Virus record (IMG/VR): IMGVR_UViG_3300005607_000062
Coordinates: 1 to 21,894 of that record
Source: a virus
Strand: one strand, 5' to 3'
Length of the DNA: 21,894 nucleotides
The translations under genes and the position numbers were made by a program. The notes beneath the pieces were generated by a model. The model saw only the letters and a program-made list of their open reading frames with translations, was not told where the DNA came from and searched no databases. This document shows positions 14,078 to 19,945 of this stretch, piece by piece. Every line of letters starts with the position of its first letter. Within the stretch, counting starts at the first letter, position 1.

Positions 14078-15898
14078 TCACCATCTCACGGGCACCTGAC
14101 CGAAGGCGCGGCGCTTCAATTCAAGCTTCCGCTCCTGCTCTTTTCCCTGAAAGAAATTCCTGACGATTCCACCGACCATGCCGTCGTCCTGGGGCGCCGG
14201 CTTTCCCGCCGCTTCCGCCGCCACGGCTTGCGCGTAGGTCCGCCCCCGGCTCTGCAAATCGCTCCTTCGCCATTCAATCCATGCCTTGTGGGCCAACGCA
14301 GCGGCAAAAACGCGGTCGTCCTTGCCTTTGCCATAAGCGGCGATCGACGCACCTTCCTGAACGATCGTCTGCATCTCCCGGAGCAAGGGGGCCGAGCGGA
14401 TCACAAGAGAGCCCAGATGATAGCTGTCTCTCATCTGGTTCATGATGACCATGTTGGCGTCCAACGTGGTTTTCCAGCCGTAGGCGTAGCCCGCGCCCAT
14501 GCTGTCCGGACGGTGATAGAGATACCACCTCGCGCCGCCCAAGGCGTCGGTGAAGCCTTTCACCGCCTCCGGCGCGCCTTTCACTTGCGCCTCGGCGCGA
14601 AGCGTCGATTTCAATTGCTTCAATCCGGTCATGATCGTCGTGCCGGGACCGTTGACCTCCAAATTGATGAGACAGTCCCGATACTGGCTCGCCAGATGAG
14701 CAAGGACCCATATCACCTGCCATGTCTCGGGAATGGGTGTCGCATATTCCGCCACCTGAACCAGCTTGTCGGCAAAGCACCGCCACACCGATATCGCATG
14801 GCGGTCCTGCCAGTCGTTCCGGCCATAAGCCGGATCGACGCCGATTACGTAAACTCCATTGGTCTTGGGCGGCTCCCATACCCGGAGATGCGCCTCTGAC
14901 GAGAAGCTCACCGGCTCCATGTCGAGCACGCTCAGCTCCGAACCCAGGAACTGCTCACCCAGATTATAGCGATAGGCTTTGAACAGGACCGATTTCCCGT
15001 CCATGACGCGCTTCAGATCTTCGGTGAGCTTGCGGGCGGGAAAGAAATGCTGCCCCGTGACGATGAAGGCTTCTTCCTCGTGCCAGGGATATTCCTGCTC
15101 CATCGATCCTTCATTGAAGGTCCGATTCTGCGACCTCCAGCGGTACCACGCCAGTTGCTCATGCGTGACCTTGTGCCCATACTGGTCCCAGACGATCGCG
15201 GCTTTCTTCTGCTCCTCCTGCGTCGGCGATTCCTGCATCACCTCGGCATACCGCGGATCGCTCTTGGAGATGGCGTAAATCTCCTTGGCCCACCAGCCGA
15301 TGAAAAACGCCCTTTGCGAATGACGGTCGTCCTTCGCGGCGTTCCACATCTCATGCCAGTGGTTGAACCCCTTGGCGGTCGATTCAAAGATGTAAAGCCG
15401 GTCCGGATGCGTCTCCGCCATGGACGCCATTAGACTGTCCAGACCTTCGCCGCCGCCCCACTTCGCAACCTCGGTCGCATGGACGAAATTAAACCCGCGG
15501 GACGTGCCAAGATCGGCATTGCGCTTTTTGCCGGCCACCAGATAGTCGAGCCTCGAGCCGTTTTCGAGCAGCAGGAAGTACTTGTTGTTTTTCACCACCG
15601 GAGACAGGAAGCCTTTCGGCAGGCTTTCGATGTATCTCTGGATGGTGTTGCGAAAGACCTCCTTGTTCTCGTCGCTGTCCGCGATGAGAGCTCCCCGCAG
15701 ACCCTTGTGCATGTTCATCCAGAAAATATCGATCGCCAGCGATATCGTCGTGATCCCAAGCTGACGAGCCTTCAGGTTGACGAAGAACCGCTGCCCCTGA
15801 TCCAGCCCCTGACACACCTCTTGCAGAAAGCGCATCTGCGCCCCGTAGGGCTTCAAGGGAGACGGCCCCTGAAGCTCCTTCGACTCAATCCGCAACAT
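14078..15898 (-). CDS. terL: Terminase large subunit (true start probably upstream of first ATG)
   Basis: A 606-residue packaging motor. The ATPase domain has a Walker A-type ARQLGITT (44-51), a Walker B-type region FVHATEVAKW with E143 and the coupling motif ESTAKG (172-177). The C-terminal nuclease has acidic residues in VDPAYG (D355), NLEVNGPG (E414) and GKDDR (D527/D528). It would cut and translocate phage DNA into the prohead through the portal encoded downstream. The listed start is the first ATG. The open frame continues upstream to about 15991 and encodes ARSIKTRQNWLKLFLDFIG directly before MLRIESKEL. Relatives of this family carry a comparable Trp-rich helix here, so the protein probably starts earlier. 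A strong ribosome site (15966-15976) lies seven bases before a GTC at 15956-15958, with no ATG, GTG or TTG in frame. Confidence 0.93.
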   Translation of the reverse strand: MLRIESKELQGPSPLKPYGAQMRFLQEVCQGLDQGQRFFVNLKARQLGITTISLAIDIFWMNMHKGLRGALIADSDENKEVFRNTIQRYIESLPKGFLSPVVKNNKYFLLLENGSRLDYLVAGKKRNADLGTSRGFNFVHATEVAKWGGGEGLDSLMASMAETHPDRLYIFESTAKGFNHWHEMWNAAKDDRHSQRAFFIGWWAKEIYAISKSDPRYAEVMQESPTQEEQKKAAIVWDQYGHKVTHEQLAWYRWRSQNRTFNEGSMEQEYPWHEEEAFIVTGQHFFPARKLTEDLKRVMDGKSVLFKAYRYNLGEQFLGSELSVLDMEPVSFSSEAHLRVWEPPKTNGVYVIGVDPAYGRNDWQDRHAISVWRCFADKLVQVAEYATPIPETWQVIWVLAHLASQYRDCLINLEVNGPGTTIMTGLKQLKSTLRAEAQVKGAPEAVKGFTDALGGARWYLYHRPDSMGAGYAYGWKTTLDANMVIMNQMRDSYHLGSLVIRSAPLLREMQTIVQEGASIAAYGKGKDDRVFAAALAHKAWIEWRRSDLQSRGRTYAQAVAAEAAGKPAPQDDGMVGGIVRNFFQGKEQERKLELKRRAFGQVPVRW

Positions 15899-15965
15899 GC
15901 CGATGAAATCAAGGAACAGCTTGAGCCAGTTCTGCCGGGTCTTTATCGAACGCGCGACGAGGGAA

Positions 15966-15976
15966 CCTTCCTTTCT
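15966..15976 (-). promoter_or_regulatory. Strong ribosome binding site with no canonical terminase start behind it
   Basis: AGAAAGGAAGG overlaps the endolysin stop (TAG at 15975-15977). The bases TTCCCTC follow and then a GTC codon in the terminase frame at 15956-15958, exactly where a start codon would be expected. The first ATG in that frame is 58 bases further on (15896-15898) and lacks its own ribosome site. The site therefore argues for a terminase start near 15958, either non-canonical or with a one-base change from GTG. Confidence 0.6.
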
Positions 15977-16400
15977 ACGCCATCGCCGCCTTCAACCGCG
16001 CCACATAGGCGTCGGCATTGGCCGGTCCATTATACACCCGAGCAAAAGCCAGCAGCTTCGCATCGTCGTTCATGTCGTCATCCGACAACACCACGTCATG
16101 ACGTCGACAGAAATCCTCAAACGATGCCCGCTGCGCCGCCTCATCCGCCAGATAGTCAAAAACATGCTTCAGCCAGTTGAACCCGGCGGGGTCGTACAGA
16201 TTGAACCCCATGAGCTGCCACGCGCCCCAGGATGAGCACAAAATCACCTTCGCCGTATCAAGCGAGCACCGGCAAATCCGCGCCACCCTCACCGCCGAAT
16301 CATTCCGAGCGTCCCCACGAAACGCCGCGCGCTCAAACCGCCATGCGCGCGGATCCCCCGCGCTCTCAATCTGCTTGACGATATCCGCGAGACCCATCAT
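15975..16400 (-). CDS. Endolysin, N-acetylmuramidase (DUF3380-like)
   Basis: A 141-residue protein matching the N-acetylmuramidase family (DUF3380): IESAGDPRAWRFERAAF at 11-27 with the candidate catalytic Glu at residue 12, then SSWGAWQLMGFNLYDPAG at 56-73, and near the end FARVYNGPANADAYVARL at 119-136. These enzymes cut the glycan backbone of peptidoglycan for lysis. The protein is short for the family, which usually has a longer domain and often a separate wall-binding domain. No signal peptide or anchor is present, so it would need a holin. The start is ATG at 16398-16400 (16397 also possible), with no strong ribosome site. It ends just before the terminase frame, an unusual place for an endolysin. 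Confidence 0.85.
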   Translation of the reverse strand: MMGLADIVKQIESAGDPRAWRFERAAFRGDARNDSAVRVARICRCSLDTAKVILCSSWGAWQLMGFNLYDPAGFNWLKHVFDYLADEAAQRASFEDFCRRHDVVLSDDDMNDDAKLLAFARVYNGPANADAYVARLKAAMA

Positions 16401-16436
16401 GCCGAATCGGCCGAGGAATGAACCATCATCGCGTCA

Positions 16437-16769
16437 TCATGACACCAACGGCGGCCCCGCCGCGCCCAGACCCAAACGCACCATCGGATCGGCACTGGCC
16501 CCGCGCTGCACCATCACCTGACCCCGCGCCTGCAATACCGCTATATCCGCCTGCGCTTCGAATTGCCGGCTCAATTCGCCCAGGCTCACCAGCATCAGAT
16601 CATAGGACGAGACCATGCCTCTCAGCCCATAATCATCGGACACCTCGATAAACGCCGCGCTTCCCGTCGCGCCGGAGATCCGTCGATAAACCTCCTCGGC
16701 ATTCTTGAATTCCTTGAAGTGCAATTGCCATTGCGCGCCGTTCTTGAACAGCATCGACACCGTGTTCAT
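16437..16769 (-). CDS. Hypothetical phage protein, 110 aa
   Basis: Translation begins MNTVSMLFKNGAQWQLHFKE. The first 60 residues look like an alpha/beta fold (AEEVYRRISGATGSAAFIEV, then DDYGLRGMVSSYDLMLVSLG). The C-terminal half is helical and Ala/Gln-rich (QFEAQADIAVLQARGQVMVQ) and ends in a Gly/Leu-rich tail. GGGAG lies nine bases before the ATG and overlaps the end of the XRE gene, four bases upstream. There are no membrane segments or catalytic motifs. Small proteins of this composition sit beside terminase genes in several phages I recall, without a function. It may be cotranscribed with the XRE gene and the endolysin. Confidence 0.7.
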   Translation of the reverse strand: MNTVSMLFKNGAQWQLHFKEFKNAEEVYRRISGATGSAAFIEVSDDYGLRGMVSSYDLMLVSLGELSRQFEAQADIAVLQARGQVMVQRGASADPMVRLGLGAAGPPLVS

Positions 16770-16773
16770 CGCC

Positions 16774-17175
16774 TTACGCTCCCAAAAGCCTCGCTACCTC
16801 GCCCATCGCATCCCTGATCGCACCCGCCAATTCGACATACGCGAATACCGGAGGGGGGACCTTCGCCGTCTTCCCAGAACACCAATTGCTCACCAGCGAC
16901 GGCCGAACCCCTAAACGCCGAGCCAACTCGGCCTGAGACCAGCCCAAATCGATCAATTTCGCCCGCAATTCCTGCGCCGAAATGCCCCGGCGAACCCGCT
17001 TCGACGCAATTTCTTCGGGATTGTCGAATGTCCGGGGGCCGGAAATGTTCATTTCGGGAATCCGGTTTTCTCTGGGAAATGCGGGGGTGTGGGGCGCCCG
17101 AACGCCGATCGCCCGGGCCATCGAGGCCGCGGCGCCGCTCGCCTGGCTCGCCAACTCCGCCCGATCCATCACCAT
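16774..17175 (-). CDS. XRE/HTH_3-type transcriptional regulator
   Basis: A 133-residue protein with an N-terminal low-complexity part and a helix-turn-helix at about residues 69-102 (LRAKLIDLGWSQAELARRLG then VRPSLVSNWCSGKTAKVPPP). The pattern SQAELARRLGV...SLVSNW is typical of lambda-repressor-like domains. The C-terminal helix (AYVELAGAIRDAMGEVARLL) may form a dimer. A longer frame starts at a GTG (17205), but I choose the ATG at 17173-17175 because GGAGAG precedes it at fair distance and because a perfect palindrome at 17199-17212 covers the GTG, which fits an operator. It probably represses its own operon. It has no peptidase domain, so it is not a LexA/CI-type cleavable repressor. It may be a Cro- or antitoxin-like regulator. 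Confidence 0.8.
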   Translation of the reverse strand: MVMDRAELASQASGAAASMARAIGVRAPHTPAFPRENRIPEMNISGPRTFDNPEEIASKRVRRGISAQELRAKLIDLGWSQAELARRLGVRPSLVSNWCSGKTAKVPPPVFAYVELAGAIRDAMGEVARLLGA

Positions 17176-17198
17176 AGCACCCCGACTCTCCGCCAGTC

Positions 17199-17212
17199 GT
17201 TTCACTTGAAAC
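17199..17212. promoter_or_regulatory. Palindromic operator upstream of the XRE gene
   Basis: GTTTCACTTGAAAC is a perfect inverted repeat (6-2-6), 24 bases upstream of the chosen ATG. Size and symmetry fit a binding site for a dimer of XRE-type proteins. A further half-site GTTTCA lies at 17258-17263. A possible -10 element (CATAGT on the minus strand) abuts the upstream side, so binding would block transcription. This is sequence-based inference. Confidence 0.65.
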
Positions 17213-17375
17213 TATGCTGCACCGAACATCGCATAACCGGCAGTATGGGAAATGCGAGTTTCAGCGATTTCAACGACTTAGATAAACGCGCGGCGCAATA
17301 TGGGAAAAAGCACCGCAGCACGCGCAAGATGTAGTGGCGTCAGCCGCTTACCGCTCCTCGCCTTTCGCAGGCGCG

Positions 17376-17900
17376 TCATGGCCGCGCGAGCACCCGCGCC
17401 AGCCTTCGCCGCGCGTCGCTGACGAGTTGATGCCACGCCACCCGCAAGCAGTCGGAGTGATACCAGCCCAACACTCTAAGCCCGAGGGTGAGTGGGGCGG
17501 GAGATAGCGGGTCGTCGCGCAATTCTTGGCCGCACCTCGGGCATGTTTCCTGCTCGCTCGCCTCGATTTCGTGAGCAGTCACGTTGAGGTAGAGGGCTGT
17601 AAGCTCGCGTATAGCAAGCTCTGTGGCGCGCGGGGAATAGCGGTAGCGCTCGATCGACTGGTCGTACAGGTCGCGCCACCACTGGGTGGAGTTGATACTT
17701 GGGGCGCGCAAAACGGCTGAGATTGGCTGCCATTTGTCGGGCAGTACTTCCTCGATCGTCATGTAGCGCGGCGCGCCGGCGCCTGGGCGTGAGGGCTGGG
17801 GCTGGCCTTTCATCCAGGGTTTGAGCCATCCGCCGTTTTTGCCGCGACGCCAGCCCTGAGCGATACGCTCCTCGTCGGTGATGGGTTTGATTTCGGTCAT
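17376..17900 (-). CDS. Zinc-finger protein of unknown function, 174 aa (early packaging region)
   Basis: The protein begins MTEIKPITDEERIAQGWRRG. Its N-terminal part is basic and Pro-rich (WLKPWMKGQPQPSRPGAGAP), which recalls the openings of small terminase subunits. A central helical part has STQWWRDLYDQSIERYRYSP and ELAIRELTALYLNVTAHEIE. A metal site of the form C120-x2-C123...H148-x2-C151 follows, and the C-terminus is Arg-rich (DARRRLARVLARP). With a terminase downstream on the same strand and no other small subunit visible, a small-terminase or DNA-binding role is possible, but a zinc finger is not typical of that family. Its ATG overlaps the TGA of a 13-codon leader ORF. Function unassigned. 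Confidence 0.65.
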   Translation of the reverse strand: MTEIKPITDEERIAQGWRRGKNGGWLKPWMKGQPQPSRPGAGAPRYMTIEEVLPDKWQPISAVLRAPSINSTQWWRDLYDQSIERYRYSPRATELAIRELTALYLNVTAHEIEASEQETCPRCGQELRDDPLSPAPLTLGLRVLGWYHSDCLRVAWHQLVSDARRRLARVLARP

Positions 17901-17938
17901 TCGAGTGGGCAGCCTCGAGGCTGCAGCGCGAACGGCAT
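17897..17938 (-). CDS. 13-codon leader ORF coupled to the zinc-finger gene
   Basis: The ORF encodes MPFALQPRGCPLE. It has a good ribosome site (AGGGAG, six bases before the ATG at 17936-17938), whereas the downstream 174-residue gene has none at normal distance. Its TGA overlaps that gene's ATG (ATGA), so ribosomes finishing the leader could restart on the next gene. A perfect 16-base palindrome lies inside the ORF. This looks like a translational coupling leader rather than a functional peptide, though no conservation test was possible. Confidence 0.5.
   Translation of the reverse strand: MPFALQPRGCPLE
17909..17924. repeat. 16-bp perfect palindrome inside the leader ORF
   Basis: GCAGCCTCGAGGCTGC is fully self-complementary. 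In the minus-strand RNA it would form a GC-rich hairpin ending 9 bases before the ATG of the zinc-finger gene and would hide the only GAGG near that start. Translation of the leader would melt it. It may equally be a protein binding site. Confidence 0.6.
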
Positions 17939-17950
17939 GACGTGCTCCCT

Positions 17951-17966
17951 ACCGGCCTGCGCCGGT
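17951..17966. repeat. Short GC hairpin after the GcrA-tail gene
   Basis: ACCGGC and GCCGGT enclose a CTGC loop. On the minus strand it begins 7 bases after the TGA of the 65-residue gene. No T-run follows in that direction, so termination there is doubtful. It may stabilise or partly attenuate the message before the AGGGAG ribosome site of the leader ORF. Confidence 0.4.
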
Positions 17967-17973
17967 CAGTTTA

Positions 17974-18171
17974 TCATGAAATCGGCTCGGTGACACGGGA
18001 TTTTGTGAGCGAATGCCGAACGACTCTGGGCGATTGTGACGAGATCGGCCGGTAGCAGATTCGAAGATGATCGTCACAATAGCTGAGCAGTGGATGCCCG
18101 ACGCCCGCGCCGCAATACCGATGATCGGGCTTGGCTTTGTCGGGCCAAAGCGGGAATCGGCAGCCTTTCAT
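17974..18171 (-). CDS. Stand-alone GcrA C-terminal-domain-like protein
   Basis: A 65-residue protein that begins MKGCRFPLWPDKAKPDHRYC and continues with GAGVGHPLLSYCDDHLRICY. The order C4-R-F-P-L, F/Y-C20-G-A, Y-C32-x2-H35, followed by a Tyr-Arg-Pro, matches the C-terminal Cys/His motif of GcrA (usually CxWPxGdP...FCG...YCxxHxxxAYxP). In Caulobacter GcrA the C-terminal part binds domain 2 of the housekeeping sigma factor, while the N-terminal helix-turn-helix reads DNA and is sensitive to GANTC methylation. Here the DNA-binding half is absent. The upstream 150 bases encode no such domain in any minus frame I checked. A weak GGGGTGG ribosome site precedes the ATG. I infer a sigma-factor-binding mini-protein. 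Confidence 0.75.
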   Translation of the reverse strand: MKGCRFPLWPDKAKPDHRYCGAGVGHPLLSYCDDHLRICYRPISSQSPRVVRHSLTKSRVTEPIS

Positions 18172-18234
18172 GACACCACCCCACGCTGCCGGGTTTCACG
18201 TGCGAGAAAGCAATAAAATTGCGCAGATTTCCGC

Positions 18235-18269
18235 TTGCGCTCTTGTCCTAACTTCCCTATATTTAGGAC
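18235..18269 (+). promoter_or_regulatory. Promoter overlapped by an inverted-repeat operator for the plus-strand operon
   Basis: TTGCGC (18235-18240) and TATATT (18258-18263) are 17 bases apart, a good sigma-70-type arrangement. GTCCTAA (18245-18251) and TTAGGAC (18263-18269) form a perfect 7-base inverted repeat with 11 bases between, spanning the spacer, the end of the -10 box and the likely start site. A dimer bound here would block transcription. The half-site centres are 18 bases apart. The operon it controls ends in a helix-turn-helix protein, the natural candidate to bind it. The gene starts at 18321 behind an AAGGAG site. Confidence 0.7.
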
Positions 18270-18320
18270 GTGGCAAGGGCGATGGCGCCCGGCCGCGGAA
18301 GGGCAAGGAGGCCCGCCACG

Positions 18321-18746
18321 ATGACCAAATACCACCTCAAGTACTGGGCGAAGCGTTCGGGCAGCACCAGCAACCCGCTGATCCCGGCCCTCTCGATCAG
18401 TCGCGTCTACGTCAACGCCGATGACGGCTCGACGCTCGGCTATGTCGAGCGCCGGATACAAGAAGGCGAGCGCTCCGGCCGCTCCTCCTATGACCGCCAC
18501 CGCGCGGCCAAGGGCGATACCACGGTCACGCAGTCGGATGTGATCACCTCGACGCTGCCCGAGGGCGTGCTGGAGAAGATCCTCGCCGGCATCGTCGCCT
18601 TCAGCCCCGATTACGCCGAGGCGATGAGGGGCGACATGGACCGCTGGCTGGCCCTCCAGGGCCACGCTCGCGGCGTCAACTGGATCGCGTCGGGTGCACA
18701 AAAGCGCCGGCTGACCCGCCAGGCGCGCTTTGAAATCGAGCTGTGA
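18321..18746 (+). CDS. Hypothetical protein, first gene of the plus-strand operon, 141 aa
   Basis: I start at the ATG at 18321 because AAGGAG (18305-18310) is correctly placed. An upstream GTG-type start would add an Arg-rich stretch that lies over the promoter leader. The protein begins MTKYHLKYWAKRSGSTSNPL and has RVYVNADDGSTLGYVERRIQ and later LEKILAGIVAFSPDYAEAMR. It looks soluble and mixed alpha/beta, with a basic end. I recognise no family. As the first gene behind a regulated promoter, in an operon of small unknown proteins ending with a helix-turn-helix protein, it could be an early host-takeover or anti-defence factor, but there is no motif evidence. Confidence 0.72.
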   Translation: MTKYHLKYWAKRSGSTSNPLIPALSISRVYVNADDGSTLGYVERRIQEGERSGRSSYDRHRAAKGDTTVTQSDVITSTLPEGVLEKILAGIVAFSPDYAEAMRGDMDRWLALQGHARGVNWIASGAQKRRLTRQARFEIEL

Positions 18747-18758
18747 GGAGCGCAACCC

Positions 18759-19145
18759 ATGACCACCTACACCGTCTATCGCCACGCCTCTGATTTCGTC
18801 GAAGGCAGCGGGCTCACCGCCGAGCAGGCGGCCGAGATCATTCTGAGCCATGACGGCGCGCGCTGGGAGCTGCGCCGCGAGCCGGCGCGCTGGGATATCG
18901 CCGGCGTACCCTGCTGGCAGGTCTACGGCCCTCCTCCCGGCGGCCGTGGCGAGTGGGTGCCGTACTATGACGGGCCGCCGCCCCATGGACGCGCGCTCGA
19001 GGCTTGCGCGCCGACCGAGGCGGAGGCGTGGGCCAAGATCGCGCCGATGGTATTGACCGCTGATTGGCGCGGCCCGTTTACGGTTATGACCGACGCCGAT
19101 TTCGACGCGATGATGGCCGAGCTCGCGGCCGAGCGGGAGGACTGA
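18759..19145 (+). CDS. Hypothetical protein, second gene of the plus-strand operon, 128 aa
   Basis: An acidic protein beginning MTTYTVYRHASDFVEGSGLT, with AEQAAEIILSHDGARWELRR near the N-terminus, a Pro/Gly-rich middle (WQVYGPPPGGRGEWVPYYDG) and an acidic helical end (DADFDAMMAELAAERED). GAGGAG lies 8 bases before the ATG. The gap to the previous stop is 12 bases. The aromatic residues and acid-rich surface would fit a protein-binding or DNA-mimic-like role, but this is only a compositional remark. No known family is recognised. Confidence 0.7.
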   Translation: MTTYTVYRHASDFVEGSGLTAEQAAEIILSHDGARWELRREPARWDIAGVPCWQVYGPPPGGRGEWVPYYDGPPPHGRALEACAPTEAEAWAKIAPMVLTADWRGPFTVMTDADFDAMMAELAAERED

Positions 19146-19148
19146 GGG

Positions 19149-19577
19149 GTGCGCGACCAACAGCTTGGCCGCTTTCTCCAGCGCGTCGCCGCGGAACACG
19201 ACGGCGAGATGCCGCGCCGCGTGATGATCGCGCGGCACTCGCCGCAATCGCTGGCGCGCTTTCATCCGCTCGCCAGCTACGCCGAATGGGAGCGGCGCTA
19301 CCGGGAGGTGGTGGCAGATCTGCGCGCCGCTGACGTGCCGATGACCGAGATCGACGCCGACGCGGCGCCGGCGAGCATCACCACCAGCCAGCAGCTCGCC
19401 AGTTGGTGCGAGCGGCAGCGGGGCGACGGTGCTAGGCCGCCCTATCGCCTCGGCATCAAATGGGCCACAGGGAGCAAGGCACCCTTCGGCAAGCTGGGTT
19501 TCGCCGGCACGAGCCAGAGCCAGATCGGCTGGTGTATTACGGGCCTGCGCTCTTTCGAGAGTGGCGAGGAGCGCTGA
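19149..19577 (+). CDS. Hypothetical protein, third gene of the plus-strand operon, 142 aa
   Basis: The start is a GTG at 19149-19151, supported by GGGAGG eight bases upstream and only 3 bases after the previous stop. An internal ATG at 19209 has no comparable site. The protein begins MRDQQLGRFLQRVAAEHDGE and has RFHPLASYAEWERRYREVVA and a Ser/Gly-rich C-terminal part (KAPFGKLGFAGTSQSQIGWC). It is mixed alpha/beta and mildly basic, without membrane segments. No family is recognised. Confidence 0.68.
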   Translation: MRDQQLGRFLQRVAAEHDGEMPRRVMIARHSPQSLARFHPLASYAEWERRYREVVADLRAADVPMTEIDADAAPASITTSQQLASWCERQRGDGARPPYRLGIKWATGSKAPFGKLGFAGTSQSQIGWCITGLRSFESGEER

Positions 19578-19580
19578 TCG

Positions 19581-19928
19581 ATGACGCGCGACGAACTCCG
19601 CCACATCGGCGCGGCGCTGTACGGCTACGGCTGGCAGCGCCGCCTTGCCGGCGAATGGGGTGTCAACGAGCGCACGATGCGGCGATGGGTAGCCGAGCCC
19701 GAGCGGCTGCCGCCTGACCGCGAGACATGGCTCCGCGAGGCTTACGCGGCCAGCGCCAACCGGATCGGCGATCTCGGCGCCACGGTGCTGCGCGTGCCGA
19801 GCCGCGATGAATTGCCGAATCTCGTCGTCCGCGTCGTTCGGCTGTGGGCCGAGATCCACGAGGCCGATCGGCCGCTGGCGCTGGAGCTCGCGGCGAAGCT
19901 GCCGACAATGGCGATACGGCGAGGCTAG
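19581..19928 (+). CDS. Helix-turn-helix regulator at the end of the plus-strand operon
   Basis: A 115-residue protein with a helix-turn-helix at about residues 14-45 (YGYGWQRRLAGEWGVNERTM then RRWVAEPERLPPD). The pattern GWQRRLAxxWGVxxRTxRRW is common in small phage regulators, and the WVAEPERLPP stretch resembles the wing of Aca2-type proteins as I recall them. The C-terminal half is helical (VVRVVRLWAEIHEADRPLAL) and may dimerise. GAGGAG lies nine bases before the ATG. It is the last gene of the operon and ends 17 bases before the convergent DUF1376 gene. It likely autoregulates through the inverted repeat at 18245-18269. The binding claim is inference. Confidence 0.72.
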   Translation: MTRDELRHIGAALYGYGWQRRLAGEWGVNERTMRRWVAEPERLPPDRETWLREAYAASANRIGDLGATVLRVPSRDELPNLVVRVVRLWAEIHEADRPLALELAAKLPTMAIRRG

Positions 19929-19945
19929 CCGTCCTGAGCCTGGGG

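Noticed and set aside
16397-16429. 10-codon ORF (MMVHSSADSA) overlapping the endolysin start
   Set aside because: It has an ATGA overlap like the other leader, but no ribosome site, so it is most likely chance.
17245-17334. 29-codon plus-strand ORF (MGNASFSDFNDLDKRAAQYG...) divergent from the XRE gene
   Set aside because: Tempting as a Cro-like or small regulator, but there is no ribosome site and no recognisable motif. Apart from it, I see nothing in the 17213-17375 gap beyond a GTTTCA half-site.
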